Source of the DNA: Geomonas paludis
Lineage (GTDB): Bacteria; Desulfobacterota; Desulfuromonadia; Geobacterales; Geobacteraceae
Direction: 5' to 3'
DNA: 64,000 nucleotides
Assembly: GCF_014193585.1 (NCBI RefSeq)
Contig: NZ_BLXY01000002.1
Span: 558,001 to 622,000 of the forward strand
The notes under the pieces were generated by a model. That model had not been told where the DNA came from, did no database searches, and saw only the letters and a program-made list of their open reading frames with translations. Every line of letters starts with the position of its first letter. The stretch's first letter is position 1. Below are positions 43,329 to 51,174 of the stretch, one piece after another. A program made the position numbers and the translations under genes.

Positions 43329-44696
43329 TTAGAAAAGCTTGTTCCAGATCAACGTGACGCCGTTGCCCGAACGGCCGTTGCGCATCACCCCCGACTCCCA
43401 GCTCCAGGCCAGGTACAGCGACGAATCCCAGACGAAGGCGCTGTCCAGGGCGACCGTGGCGGCGGCGCCGTGCATCTCGTCGAAGTCGACCCGGTTGTTG
43501 CCGACGGCACTGGAGCGGTCCGCCCAGATGTAGGAACCGAGCGTGCTCAGGTAGAGGAAGAAGGCGAGCTCGCGGCGGTAGCCCGCGCTGGCCGTGGCGT
43601 AGCCGCGCGCCAGCACCCGGTCGTAGATGACGCCGGAGTAGTGCGGCCATGCGAGGTCGTACTGCTCGCTCGGAAAGGGGGCGCCGTCCAGGCGGAAGGC
43701 GTTGAAGCGGTCCCCCCTCCCCTGGGCGGTCATGCCGCCGTAGAGGCTGAACAGGAGCCGGTTGCGCTCGGAAAGCCCGGGCACCCCGCCCGCCGCCACC
43801 AGGTGCCCCTCGACCTGGGTGTAGTCGCGGTTGCCCCGGTCGCCCGGACCGCCCTCCCCCTGCCACCGGTCCCGGTGCAGGTAGTCGACGTCGAAGCCGG
43901 CTGCCACCCCCTGGTGCGGTAACTCCAGCAGGTTGCGTCGCAGCCCGTCGTAACGGCAGCGCAGCCGCGCCCCGTACAGGGGGGTGTTGGGCGGAACCCA
44001 GAGCCCCGGTGCCGTGTCCTTCTCCGGATGGGCGTAGAAGTACCCCCCGCGCCCGACCAGCTGCACCCGCAGGTCGTTGTCGACCTGGAAGGGGTAGACC
44101 GGCGTGCGCCAGCCGGCCCCGAGCGAGCCGAGCACCACCCCGTGGTAGAGCGCCGTACCGCGGATCTCCTCGCCGTTACGCAGCTCCCGTCCCGCCACCG
44201 GGAGCGTGTCGTTGTCGAACTGGGCCACCAGATCCCATCCCCCGAGGTCGCGCAGGTAATCGAGCTCGTTGACGAAAACCGAGACCATGGCCCGGCCGTA
44301 GCTGTTATCGGTGATGCGCCGGTGGTAGAAGGCCGCCACGGGGATGATGGGACTCTGCCCCTGGGCCGGCGCCAGCAGCGACGCCCCCACCGTGATGGAG
44401 GTCATGTTGGTGCGGTCCACGGCCGGTATGTCCACCTGCTGTCCCATGAAGGTGACCTGCTTCGCCTCGCCGGCCAGTGGGGTATGGTATACCGGCTCCT
44501 CCGCGGCCAGACAGGACGGGCACGGCTGCAGGGTGAGCCATGCCGCCAGTACGCACAAGGCGAGCACCGCCCCTCGGCCCCGCCCCTCCCTGGCGCCCCC
44601 GCGCGGGGCGCTCCGACCGTCCCCGCCGCCCGCTGGCGCCCGCCTCGGTGCCCCCCCCCAAGTTGCGATTTTTGTATGCCCTATCTCGCTTGCCAT
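43329..44696 (-). CDS. Predicted outer-membrane beta-barrel protein
   Basis: 455 aa. After an unusually long basic and Gly-rich n-region (about 43 residues) comes a hydrophobic core (AVLALCVLAAWLTLQP) and cleavage near LAAEE. The rest alternates in barrel fashion: SIITVGASLL-type strands, YAHPEKDTAPGLWVP loops, AAGFDVDYLHRDRW, RLLFSLYGGMTAQG, RELAFFLYLSTLGSYIW, and a final strand GVTLIWNKLF ending in Phe, the usual BAM signal. AAGGAGG before the ATG at 44696 supports the long n-region. Family not recognised; a BamA/TamA-type surface barrel is possible. Own sigma-70 promoter, divergent from lexA. Confidence 0.75.
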   Translation of the reverse strand: MASEIGHTKIATWGGAPRRAPAGGGDGRSAPRGGAREGRGRGAVLALCVLAAWLTLQPCPSCLAAEEPVYHTPLAGEAKQVTFMGQQVDIPAVDRTNMTSITVGASLLAPAQGQSPIIPVAAFYHRRITDNSYGRAMVSVFVNELDYLRDLGGWDLVAQFDNDTLPVAGRELRNGEEIRGTALYHGVVLGSLGAGWRTPVYPFQVDNDLRVQLVGRGGYFYAHPEKDTAPGLWVPPNTPLYGARLRCRYDGLRRNLLELPHQGVAAGFDVDYLHRDRWQGEGGPGDRGNRDYTQVEGHLVAAGGVPGLSERNRLLFSLYGGMTAQGRGDRFNAFRLDGAPFPSEQYDLAWPHYSGVIYDRVLARGYATASAGYRRELAFFLYLSTLGSYIWADRSSAVGNNRVDFDEMHGAAATVALDSAFVWDSSLYLAWSWESGVMRNGRSGNGVTLIWNKLF

Positions 44697-44749
44697 GGCT
44701 GCCTCCTTTTCAGTTGGACTGGCGCTGCCGATGCCAGGAACGACGCTTC

Positions 44750-44777
44750 ACTATAATTGGAAATTACTAATTCTCAA
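44750..44777 (-). promoter_or_regulatory. Sigma-70-type promoter of the barrel gene
   Basis: Minus strand TTGAGA, 16 bp, TATAGT: 5 of 6 matches in both boxes. Lies 54 bp before the start at 44696. Confidence 0.7.
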
Positions 44778-44804
44778 GGAGCGAGACAACACACCTTTTT
44801 GCAG

Positions 44805-44850
44805 TTGACAGCGCATGGTTACCATCTGGTAAGGTTGCCATCAGATAACC
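44805..44850 (+). promoter_or_regulatory. lexA promoter with tandem LexA operators
   Basis: GGTTGCCATCAGATAACC (44833-44850) is a perfect match to the Geobacter sulfurreducens LexA box GGTT-N2-C-N4-G-N3-ACC. A second, degenerate copy GGTTACCATCTGGTAAGG (44817-44834, ACC changed to AGG) overlaps it by two bases. A perfect -35 TTGACA lies at 44805-44810, so bound LexA would cover the -10 region and the start site. This predicts autoregulation and SOS induction of the whole lexA-dinB operon. Confidence 0.88.
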
Positions 44851-44865
44851 AGGAGGTGGTTTTAG

Positions 44866-45471
44866 ATGGAGCAGCTGACGTCACGACAACAGCAGGTGCT
44901 GGATATCATTTCCCGGCATATAGAGGACTACGGCTACCCCCCCACCCTGCGCGAGATCGGCGCCAAGCTCGGGGTCACCGGCACGCTGGGGGTGCTGAAG
45001 CACCTGGAGGCGCTGGAGAAGAAGGGGTACCTGCGCCGCCAGGAGGGGAGCACCCGGGGCATCACGCTGAACCGGCAGGGGCAGGGGGCGAGCCTCCCCA
45101 TCGTGGGGACGGTGCGCGCCGGGGTGCTGCACCCGGCCATCGAGGACATCGAGGGGCACTTCACCATCGACCGCTCGCAACTGGACAAGGGGGGGACCTT
45201 CTTCCTGCGCGTGAAGGGGGACTCCATGATCCACGCCCACATCAAGGAGGGGGACCTTGCCCTGGTACGCCCGCAACCCGACGCCCACAACAAGGACATC
45301 GTGGTGGCCATGGTGGCGGGCGAGGCGACCTTGAAGCGTTTTTACCGCGAGGCGAACCGGATCCGCCTGCAGCCGGAAAACCCCAACTACGATCCCATCT
45401 TCGTGCACGAGGGGGACGGCGAGGTCTCCATCGTGGGGAAAGTTGTTGGCATCTACCGGCAGATGGAGTAA
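44866..45471 (+). CDS. lexA: LexA repressor
   Basis: 201 aa. Winged helix with PPTLREIGAKLGVTG as recognition helix region, hinge, then the S24 protease domain. The autocleavage bond Ala85-Gly86 (TVRAGVLHP), nucleophile Ser120 (GDSMIHAHI) and general base Lys157 (EATLKRFY) are all in place, one residue later than in E. coli LexA. RecA-stimulated self-cleavage should release the tandem operators just upstream. AGGAGG sits next to the operator. First gene of lexA-small protein-dinB; G. sulfurreducens is known to carry two lexA genes, so a paralogue elsewhere is likely. Confidence 0.95.
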   Translation: MEQLTSRQQQVLDIISRHIEDYGYPPTLREIGAKLGVTGTLGVLKHLEALEKKGYLRRQEGSTRGITLNRQGQGASLPIVGTVRAGVLHPAIEDIEGHFTIDRSQLDKGGTFFLRVKGDSMIHAHIKEGDLALVRPQPDAHNKDIVVAMVAGEATLKRFYREANRIRLQPENPNYDPIFVHEGDGEVSIVGKVVGIYRQME

Positions 45472-45475
45472 TTTC

Positions 45476-45721
45476 ATGCAGCGCCTGTGCGACAGTGTCA
45501 GGGTGGCGGCCATCTTCGCCCCCGGCGCCGGGGTCCGGCCGGTCTGGTTCGAGTGGCGCCGGCAAAAGTGCTGCGTCACCCGCCTGGCCTACAGCTGGCG
45601 GGACTCGCTGGGGGGAGCCACCCGGCTGCACTTCGCGGTCTGCGACGACAGCAACCTCTATGAGCTGATGTACGACACCTCCGACCAGAACTGGACCCTC
45701 GTGGGGGTCGAGGAGCAGTAG
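45476..45721 (+). CDS. Small protein between lexA and dinB
   Basis: 81 aa from the ATG at 45476, with GGAG upstream. PVWFEWRRQKCCVTRLAYSW followed by TRLHFAVCDDSNLYELMYD and NWTLVGVEE give a small antiparallel beta fold, reminiscent of short DUF6504-like proteins found near translesion polymerase genes. It has Cys pairs (KCC) but no clear metal site. Packed between lexA (4-bp gap) and dinB (3-bp gap), so it is SOS-regulated; it could be a polymerase accessory factor. The resemblance is weak and is an inference. Confidence 0.72.
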   Translation: MQRLCDSVRVAAIFAPGAGVRPVWFEWRRQKCCVTRLAYSWRDSLGGATRLHFAVCDDSNLYELMYDTSDQNWTLVGVEEQ

Positions 45722-45724
45722 CAC

Positions 45725-46954
45725 TTGGCAGAGAACAGGATCATCCTGCACATCGACATGAACGCCTTTTTCGCCTCGGTCGAGCAGCAGTCGAACCCCG
45801 CCCTGCAGGGGAAACCGGTGGCGGTGATCGGCGCGGCCAAGCGCACCATCATCACCACCTGCTCCTACGAGGCGCGCGCCTTCGGGGTCAGGACCGGGAT
45901 GAACACCTGGGAGGCGCGCCAGAAGTGCCCGGAGCTGATCTTCGTGGTCGGCAACAACAAGAAGTACAGCTACACCTCGAAGCAGATCATCGGCATCATG
46001 CGCGAGTACACCCCGCTCGTGGAGGTGTTCTCCATCGACGAGGCCTTCCTGGACGTGACCGGGAGCCTGAACCTGTTCGGGCCGCCCGAGGAGATCGCCC
46101 GCATGATCAAGGAGCGCATCAGGGAGCGTTTCGGCCTCACCTGCTCGGTCGGCATCGCGCCCAACAAGCTCCTCGCCAAGCTCGCCTCCGACATGCAAAA
46201 GCCCGACGGCCTCACCGTCATCGCGCCGGACCAGGTGGCCCGGGTCATGGAACGGCTGCCGATCCAGGAGCTGTGCGGCATCGGGGCCAAGACACAGCAG
46301 CAGCTGGCGGCGTTCGGCATCAGGACCTGCGGCGAGCTGGCCCGGTTCCCGGTCGACATCCTCAGGAAGAAGTTCGGCGTCACCGGGGAGCGGCTGCACT
46401 ACATGGGGCTCGGGGTGGACGACGCCCCGGTGGTCCCTGAGGAGGAGGCCGAGGAGGTGAAGAGCGTCGGTCACAGCACCACGCTGGACACGGACCTTTG
46501 CCAGCGCCCGCAGATACTGGCGGTGCTCTTGCAGCTCTCGGAGATGGTGGGCAGGCGCGCCCGGAAGTACCGCGTGACGGGGAAGACGGTGACCCTGACC
46601 GTCCGCTACCCCGACTTCACCACCTTCTCGCGCCAGATGAGCCGCTCCGCCCCCACCAACAACAGCGACGAGATCTACCGCGATGCGGTGCAGCTGCTGG
46701 ACCAGCTGGAACTGGCCCAGCCGGTGCGGCTGTTGGGGGTGCGCATCACCAACCTCACCCACCAGGCGGAACAGTTGCCCCTGTTCGAGAGCGAACGTAA
46801 AAAGGCGCTCGTGGCGAGCGCCATGGATCACGTCAACAACAGGTTCGGGGATTTCTCGGTCACCTTCGGCACCCTGCTCGGCAAGGAGTGCGGCGCCAAA
46901 GTGATATCACCGGCGTGGAAGCCGGAGGGGGTGCGCAACGTGGACGCGGACTGA
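45725..46954 (+). CDS. dinB: DNA polymerase IV (Y-family, DinB)
   Basis: 409 aa from a TTG at 45725, preceded by GAGGAGCAG. Palm metal residues: IDMNAFFASVE (Asp11) and SIDEAFLDVTG (Asp-Glu); fingers TTCSYEARAFGV with the steric-gate region; GIAPNKLLAKLASDMQKPDG; thumb with helix-hairpin-helix GIGAKTQQQLAAFGI; and a little-finger domain from about residue 245. The C-terminal end has AEQLPLFESERKKALV; QLPLF is a classical beta-clamp binding motif. Error-prone lesion bypass under LexA control. Confidence 0.93.
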   Translation: MAENRIILHIDMNAFFASVEQQSNPALQGKPVAVIGAAKRTIITTCSYEARAFGVRTGMNTWEARQKCPELIFVVGNNKKYSYTSKQIIGIMREYTPLVEVFSIDEAFLDVTGSLNLFGPPEEIARMIKERIRERFGLTCSVGIAPNKLLAKLASDMQKPDGLTVIAPDQVARVMERLPIQELCGIGAKTQQQLAAFGIRTCGELARFPVDILRKKFGVTGERLHYMGLGVDDAPVVPEEEAEEVKSVGHSTTLDTDLCQRPQILAVLLQLSEMVGRRARKYRVTGKTVTLTVRYPDFTTFSRQMSRSAPTNNSDEIYRDAVQLLDQLELAQPVRLLGVRITNLTHQAEQLPLFESERKKALVASAMDHVNNRFGDFSVTFGTLLGKECGAKVISPAWKPEGVRNVDAD

Positions 46955-47007
46955 GGCGTCAGACTTGCGCGGTGAGCGGGTGAAGAAGGAAGGTAGCGAA
47001 AGCGATG

Positions 47008-47034
47008 CGCGCCGTTTGGTTGCGGCGCGGGTTT
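47008..47034 (+). terminator. Possible weak terminator
   Basis: Stem CGCGCCG (47008-47014) / CGGCGCG (47023-47029) followed by GGTTT. Weak U tract. It is the only hairpin between the convergent dinB and glycosyltransferase genes. Confidence 0.4.
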
Positions 47035-48202
47035 ACAGTCTCCGGATCAGCTGCATCAGCAGGTTGCCGTTGGCGTCCGGGTCGAAGTAGCGCTTGCACT
47101 TGTCCGCCCCGCTCCGGCCGATCTTGGCCGCCGTCTCCGGGTGGTCGAGGCAGTACTCGAGGGCGCCGGCAATGGCGGAGACGCTCCCGGGCTCCACGAT
47201 GATGGCATCCTCCATGTGACTGAGGTAGCGGCGCACGTCCCCGACGTCCGAGACGATGACGGGGTTGCCGGTGGCAAGGTACTCACCGAGCTTGAAGGGG
47301 AAGCCGGCGTTGGCGTAGGTCGAGCCGGTCCGGGTCACGCAGAGGACGTCCGCCCCCAAAAGGAACCGGTAGAAGGCGCGGTCCTCCAGGTAGCCGATGT
47401 ACTGGATGGCGGGGTTGGCGGCGATGCGCGGCTGGTACAGCTTGACGCTCGCCCCGGTGCCGCAGAGCATGAGGGTGCAGTTGCCCTTTTTTTCCTGCAC
47501 CTTCTCGAAGGCGTCCAGCAACTGGTCGATGCCGTCCTTCTTGGCGAAGGACCCCGCGTAGACGATCTTCATCGGCCCCGGCTCCCGCCCCGGGCGGTCC
47601 TCGCCGGCACAGCGCGCCGAAATGGGGATGAGCACCAGGGGCACCGAGGTGGCCACCTTCCTGGCGTAGAGCTCCTTCAGGTAGTTGGAGATCACCACCA
47701 CGCCGTCGGCAAGCCCCAGGAAGAACCGGTCCAGGATCTCCCCGGCGGCCCACCTGATCTTGCCGGGGAGGCTCAGCTTGTCGTCGATGAAGGTGTTGTC
47801 CTCGACGATGTCGAAGATGACCAGGTACCCCAGCCGCTTGGCGGCCAGAATGAAGAGGACGCTTTCCAGGGTCACGCCGCCGTAACTGTAGAGGACGTTT
47901 CTCCCCCCCCGGATGTGCCACCCTTTCAACGCCCCGATTCCCTGCTTCAGGTAGCGCCACAGCGCCGGGACCAGGAACCGGTCCAGCTTCAGGTCGACTC
48001 CGACGCGCCGGTACTCGGTGCCCAGGTAGTTCCCGGCTTCTTCCTTGCCCACGTTCTCACCCGTCGAGCGCAGCTGCAGCACCCTGGTCGTCGTCGACAA
48101 GCCGTTCAGGTAGTCCAGGAAGTGCTGGATGCGCTTGGTGGACGCCATGCCGGAGGGGTACCCGAATTTCCCCATGAAGACCACGTTGATGTCGTTTCCC
48201 AT
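47033..48202 (-). CDS. Family 4 glycosyltransferase
   Basis: 389 aa GT-B enzyme. MGNDINVVFMGKFGYPSGMA opens the acceptor domain, with YSYGGVTLESVLFILAAKR; the donor domain starts at MKIVYAGSFAKKDGIDQLLDAF and has FPFKLGEYLATGNPVIVSD, a G-E variant of the E-x7-E site, then GDVRRYLSHMEDAIIVEPG. GC-rich. Third gene of the operon after the nucleotide-sugar dehydrogenase and the diadenylate-cyclase-domain gene, so it probably uses a uronic-acid donor, but this is inference. Confidence 0.83.
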   Translation of the reverse strand: MGNDINVVFMGKFGYPSGMASTKRIQHFLDYLNGLSTTTRVLQLRSTGENVGKEEAGNYLGTEYRRVGVDLKLDRFLVPALWRYLKQGIGALKGWHIRGGRNVLYSYGGVTLESVLFILAAKRLGYLVIFDIVEDNTFIDDKLSLPGKIRWAAGEILDRFFLGLADGVVVISNYLKELYARKVATSVPLVLIPISARCAGEDRPGREPGPMKIVYAGSFAKKDGIDQLLDAFEKVQEKKGNCTLMLCGTGASVKLYQPRIAANPAIQYIGYLEDRAFYRFLLGADVLCVTRTGSTYANAGFPFKLGEYLATGNPVIVSDVGDVRRYLSHMEDAIIVEPGSVSAIAGALEYCLDHPETAAKIGRSGADKCKRYFDPDANGNLLMQLIRRL

Positions 48203-48223
48203 GACTTGCTCTCCCGTTTTCCC

Positions 48224-49561
48224 CTAGAACCCCGGCACACCGGTCGGGACCTGGTCCCAGTAGGTGACCGAACCGTTATGCCAACGCACGATCTGGACAC
48301 TCTCGTCCTGGGAAATGACGATGGCTATGGCCTGGTGCAGCCGCTGGCACAGGCGGTAGGCCGCCCGGTGCCGGGTCCCCACCCCCTCGCTCAGGACCGA
48401 CTCGCACTGCCCCCCCTCGGTGTCCAGGGCGTGCGCCACCATCCCCACGCTGTCCAGGTCCCCGGAGATGACCCCGCCGAAGCCGAGCAGCTCCTGCCGC
48501 TTGGTGATCACCACCGCGCCGTCCACGGCGGAAAGGGCCGCGATGAAGTGGGCGACGTCGAAGATGGCCTCGTCCAGCAGCGCGATGTTCTCGTTCTTGC
48601 TGTTCACGTACTCGTGCCACCCCACCATCCTCCCCTCGGCGGCCGCGCTCTCGTTGATCTCGGCCAGGGTGTTCATGATGCGCAGGGTGAGCGACAGGAA
48701 GCGCTGCCGCGAATCGAACTCCAGGAACTGGTACTTCAGGGTCAGGTACGGGTTCTGCTCCATGATCTCGTCGGCCATATCCGCCGGCAGGTAGACCAGC
48801 AGCCCGCCGTGGTTGGAGTTCCTGATCACGCTGATGATGCGGCGGATCGCCTGCTGTCCGATCTTGCTGCCGAACTCCGGGTCGAGGTCGGCCCAGGGGC
48901 GCTCCGCACGCTGCCGGGCCTTGCGGTGCAGGGCGAAGGTCTCGTCGTTCAAGGGGGAGAGGCTCTTTCTCATCCAGTCCGAGTTGAAGACGTCCAGGGT
49001 CGGACAGTTGATCTGCCCCCCGTTCAGCGACGCGATGATCTCGTCCCCGATGCAGACCGAGATCTGCCCGGGACCGGTGACGTAGACCACGAGGCTGGGC
49101 GGCATGGGGGGCGAGGTCTTGCGGCCGCCGTAGACGGCATGCATCCACCGGGTCCCGGAGTGGAGCAGCCCCCAGATCTGGGCCCCGAGGGCGGGATCGA
49201 TGAAGATGCCGATCAGGGTCCGGTAGAAGTCGGCGGCGGGGGCCAGGCGGTGCAGTTCGTACTCGTTGAACGGGCGCGTCCTGGAAAAGATGAGCCGGTG
49301 CATCCCGGTCGGGGGTCCCTCCTGGGCGGCGAAGAGATAGGAGTCCCGGATGATCAGCCGGAACATGACCGGGCGCTCCTCCTCGCGCAACAGGCTTGCC
49401 TGGTAGCAGGTGGAGATGACCTGCTCCAGCACCCCGCGCTCGGGAAGCTGCGGGTTCCCCTGCTCCCGTTCCGGGCAGACCCGGTCCAGGAAGGCTTCGT
49501 CCCGCCACCTGGCGTAGATGAAGGCGACCAGTTCCCTTGGGTAGCTGTGTCCCTCTCTCAT
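48224..49561 (-). CDS. Protein with C-terminal diadenylate cyclase (DisA_N-like) domain
   Basis: 445 aa from the ATG at 49561, which follows GGGGAGGGG; a GTG at 49573 is an alternative. The C-terminal ~130 residues hold the DAC active-site signatures: AVDGAVVITKRQELLGFGG (Asp347-Gly-Ala) and EGVGTRHRAAYRLCQ (Thr-Arg-His-Arg near 396-399), then IAIVISQDESVQIVRWHNG. DAC domains make c-di-AMP from two ATP. The N-terminal ~330 residues are a soluble mixed alpha/beta region of unknown family (VVYVTGPGQISVCIGDEIIA; GGLLVYLPADMADEI), probably a sensor. It lacks membrane helices, so it is neither CdaA nor typical DisA. It sits between a sugar dehydrogenase and a glycosyltransferase gene. Confidence 0.78.
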   Translation of the reverse strand: MREGHSYPRELVAFIYARWRDEAFLDRVCPEREQGNPQLPERGVLEQVISTCYQASLLREEERPVMFRLIIRDSYLFAAQEGPPTGMHRLIFSRTRPFNEYELHRLAPAADFYRTLIGIFIDPALGAQIWGLLHSGTRWMHAVYGGRKTSPPMPPSLVVYVTGPGQISVCIGDEIIASLNGGQINCPTLDVFNSDWMRKSLSPLNDETFALHRKARQRAERPWADLDPEFGSKIGQQAIRRIISVIRNSNHGGLLVYLPADMADEIMEQNPYLTLKYQFLEFDSRQRFLSLTLRIMNTLAEINESAAAEGRMVGWHEYVNSKNENIALLDEAIFDVAHFIAALSAVDGAVVITKRQELLGFGGVISGDLDSVGMVAHALDTEGGQCESVLSEGVGTRHRAAYRLCQRLHQAIAIVISQDESVQIVRWHNGSVTYWDQVPTGVPGF

Positions 49562-49576
49562 CCCCTCCCCCACATC

Positions 49577-50863
49577 CTACAGGCACCAGAGTCTGATCCC
49601 GGCCGCCGCCATCTGGCGGGGGTCGTAGATCCCCTTGACGTCGATCAGCACCGGGTTTTCCACCATGAGGCTCGCGAACTTGGCCGGGCTCCACTGCCGG
49701 TAGCTGTCGTGGGCCACGGCGGCGATCACCGCGACTGCGGGTTGCAGCCGGTCCGGGTCCTTGAGCGTCACCCCGTAGGCGCTCCTCGCCTCGTGGGGAT
49801 CCGCCATCGGATCGCAGACCTGGACCTTGAGGCCGTAGTCCCCCAGCTCGTTCAGGATGTCCACCACCTTGGAGTTCCTGAGGTCCGGGCAGTTCTCCTT
49901 GAAGGTGAGCCCCAGTACCGTCACGTAGGAGCCGAGCACGTGGTGCCCCGCCCTGATGATCTCCTTGACCGCGCGCTGGGCCACGAATTTCCCCATGCCG
50001 TCGTTGATGCGCCGCCCGGCCAGGATCACCTGCGGGATGTAGCCGATCTTCTCCGCCTGGTAAGTGAGGTAGTACGGGTCGACCCCGATGCAGTGCCCGC
50101 CCACCAGCCCCGGCTTGAAGTTCAGGAAGTTCCACTTGCTCCCCGCCGCCGCCAGGACCTCGCTGGTGTCGATGCCGAGCCGGTCGAAGATGAGGGCCAG
50201 TTCGTTCATGAGGGCGATGTTCAGGTCGCGCTGGGTGTTCTCGATCACCTTGGCCGCCTCCGCCACCTTGATCGAGGGGGCCCGGTGCACCCCCGGGACC
50301 ACCACCTCGGAGTAGACCGACGCGATCACGTCGAGGGTGCGGGGATCCTGGCCCGACACCACCTTGAGGATGCTGGTGAAGGTGTGTTCCTTGTCGCCGG
50401 GGTTGATCCGCTCCGGGCTGTACCCCACCGTGAAGTCGTCCGGGCTCTTCATCCCGGAGACCCGCTCCAGGATCGGAAGGCAGATCTCCTCGGTGACCCC
50501 CGGGTACACGGTGGACTCGTAGACCACGATGTCCCCCTTCTTGAGCGCCTTGCCCACGGTCTCCGACGCGCTGCACAAGAGGGTCAAGTCCGGCTGGTTG
50601 GCCGGGTCGACCGGCGTCGGGACCGCCACCACGTGGAAGTCCGCCTCGCGCAGGTCCTCGATCCTGTTGGTGTAACAGATGTCCGCGCTCACCAGCTCCT
50701 CGGAGGCCACCTCGCCGGTCCGGTCGCACCCCGCGCGCAACTCGTCGATCCTTCTCGTACTGATGTCAAAGCCGATGGTGCTGCGCACCTTGCCGAAGGC
50801 GACCGCCACCGGCAGCCCGACGTAGCCAAGCCCCACCACCGAGATCTTACGCCCGTGCCCCAT
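49577..50863 (-). CDS. Nucleotide-sugar (UDP-GlcNAc/GalNAc-type) 6-dehydrogenase
   Basis: 428 aa from the ATG at 50863 (GGGAGG upstream). NAD-binding [12 protein letters not shown] (residues 9-20), [17 protein letters not shown], the catalytic region [20 protein letters not shown] (Lys205, Asn209) and [17 protein letters not shown] with nucleophile Cys258, then [17 protein letters not shown]. The [13 protein letters not shown] and [12 protein letters not shown] sequences place it with WbpA/TviB-type enzymes that oxidise UDP-N-acetylhexosamines to uronic acids. First gene of a three-gene minus-strand operon; divergent from mutS. Confidence 0.9.
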   Translation of the reverse strand: MGHGRKISVVGLGYVGLPVAVAFGKVRSTIGFDISTRRIDELRAGCDRTGEVASEELVSADICYTNRIEDLREADFHVVAVPTPVDPANQPDLTLLCSASETVGKALKKGDIVVYESTVYPGVTEEICLPILERVSGMKSPDDFTVGYSPERINPGDKEHTFTSILKVVSGQDPRTLDVIASVYSEVVVPGVHRAPSIKVAEAAKVIENTQRDLNIALMNELALIFDRLGIDTSEVLAAAGSKWNFLNFKPGLVGGHCIGVDPYYLTYQAEKIGYIPQVILAGRRINDGMGKFVAQRAVKEIIRAGHHVLGSYVTVLGLTFKENCPDLRNSKVVDILNELGDYGLKVQVCDPMADPHEARSAYGVTLKDPDRLQPAVAVIAAVAHDSYRQWSPAKFASLMVENPVLIDVKGIYDPRQMAAAGIRLWCL

Positions 50864-51174
50864 GCTGCACCTCCCTTTGCCGGCACCCCCTGGTGGTGCC
50901 GGTCCGCTCTTGCCTGCGTCGCCGCGCGCCCTTGTTCTGCAGCCGGAACCGGAGGCCGCAGGGCGGGCGCCGCCCCGAAAAAACATTGGACAATTTTAAG
51001 GTATTTGTCGCAAAGCTCCAGAGAGCGAGAGCAAAAAAAGCGTTTTTAGGTTGCCGCGCGCAAAAAGCCGCCCCCCCTCCTCGCCGCAGGCCGGTTCCCG
51101 GGCGCGGAAGCTTTACATGGACCCGCTATTTTGCTAAGATGCCGGCGTTTCTCTTCCCCCGAAAAGGTTTCCAA
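50864..51174. other. Divergent intergenic region before mutS
   Basis: 311 bp. The half near the dehydrogenase gene is GC-rich with a GGCACC-type inverted repeat (about 50881-50902). The middle (50980-51060) is A/T-rich and may hold the minus-strand promoter (TTGCGA-N17-TCCAAT on that strand). The mutS promoter is at 51112-51140. No further gene seen. Confidence 0.55.
51112..51140 (+). promoter_or_regulatory. Sigma-70-type promoter of mutS
   Basis: TTTACA (51112-51117), 17 bp, TAAGAT (51135-51140). Its position rules out the in-frame ATG at 51139 and supports 51175 as the mutS start. Confidence 0.65.

Noticed and set aside
47141-51049. Very long open frame (about 1,300 codons) antisense to the glycosyltransferase, DAC and dehydrogenase genes
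   Set aside because: It mirrors three well-supported genes, has His/Val/Gly/Arg-rich composition typical of antisense reading of GC-rich DNA, and shows no domain.
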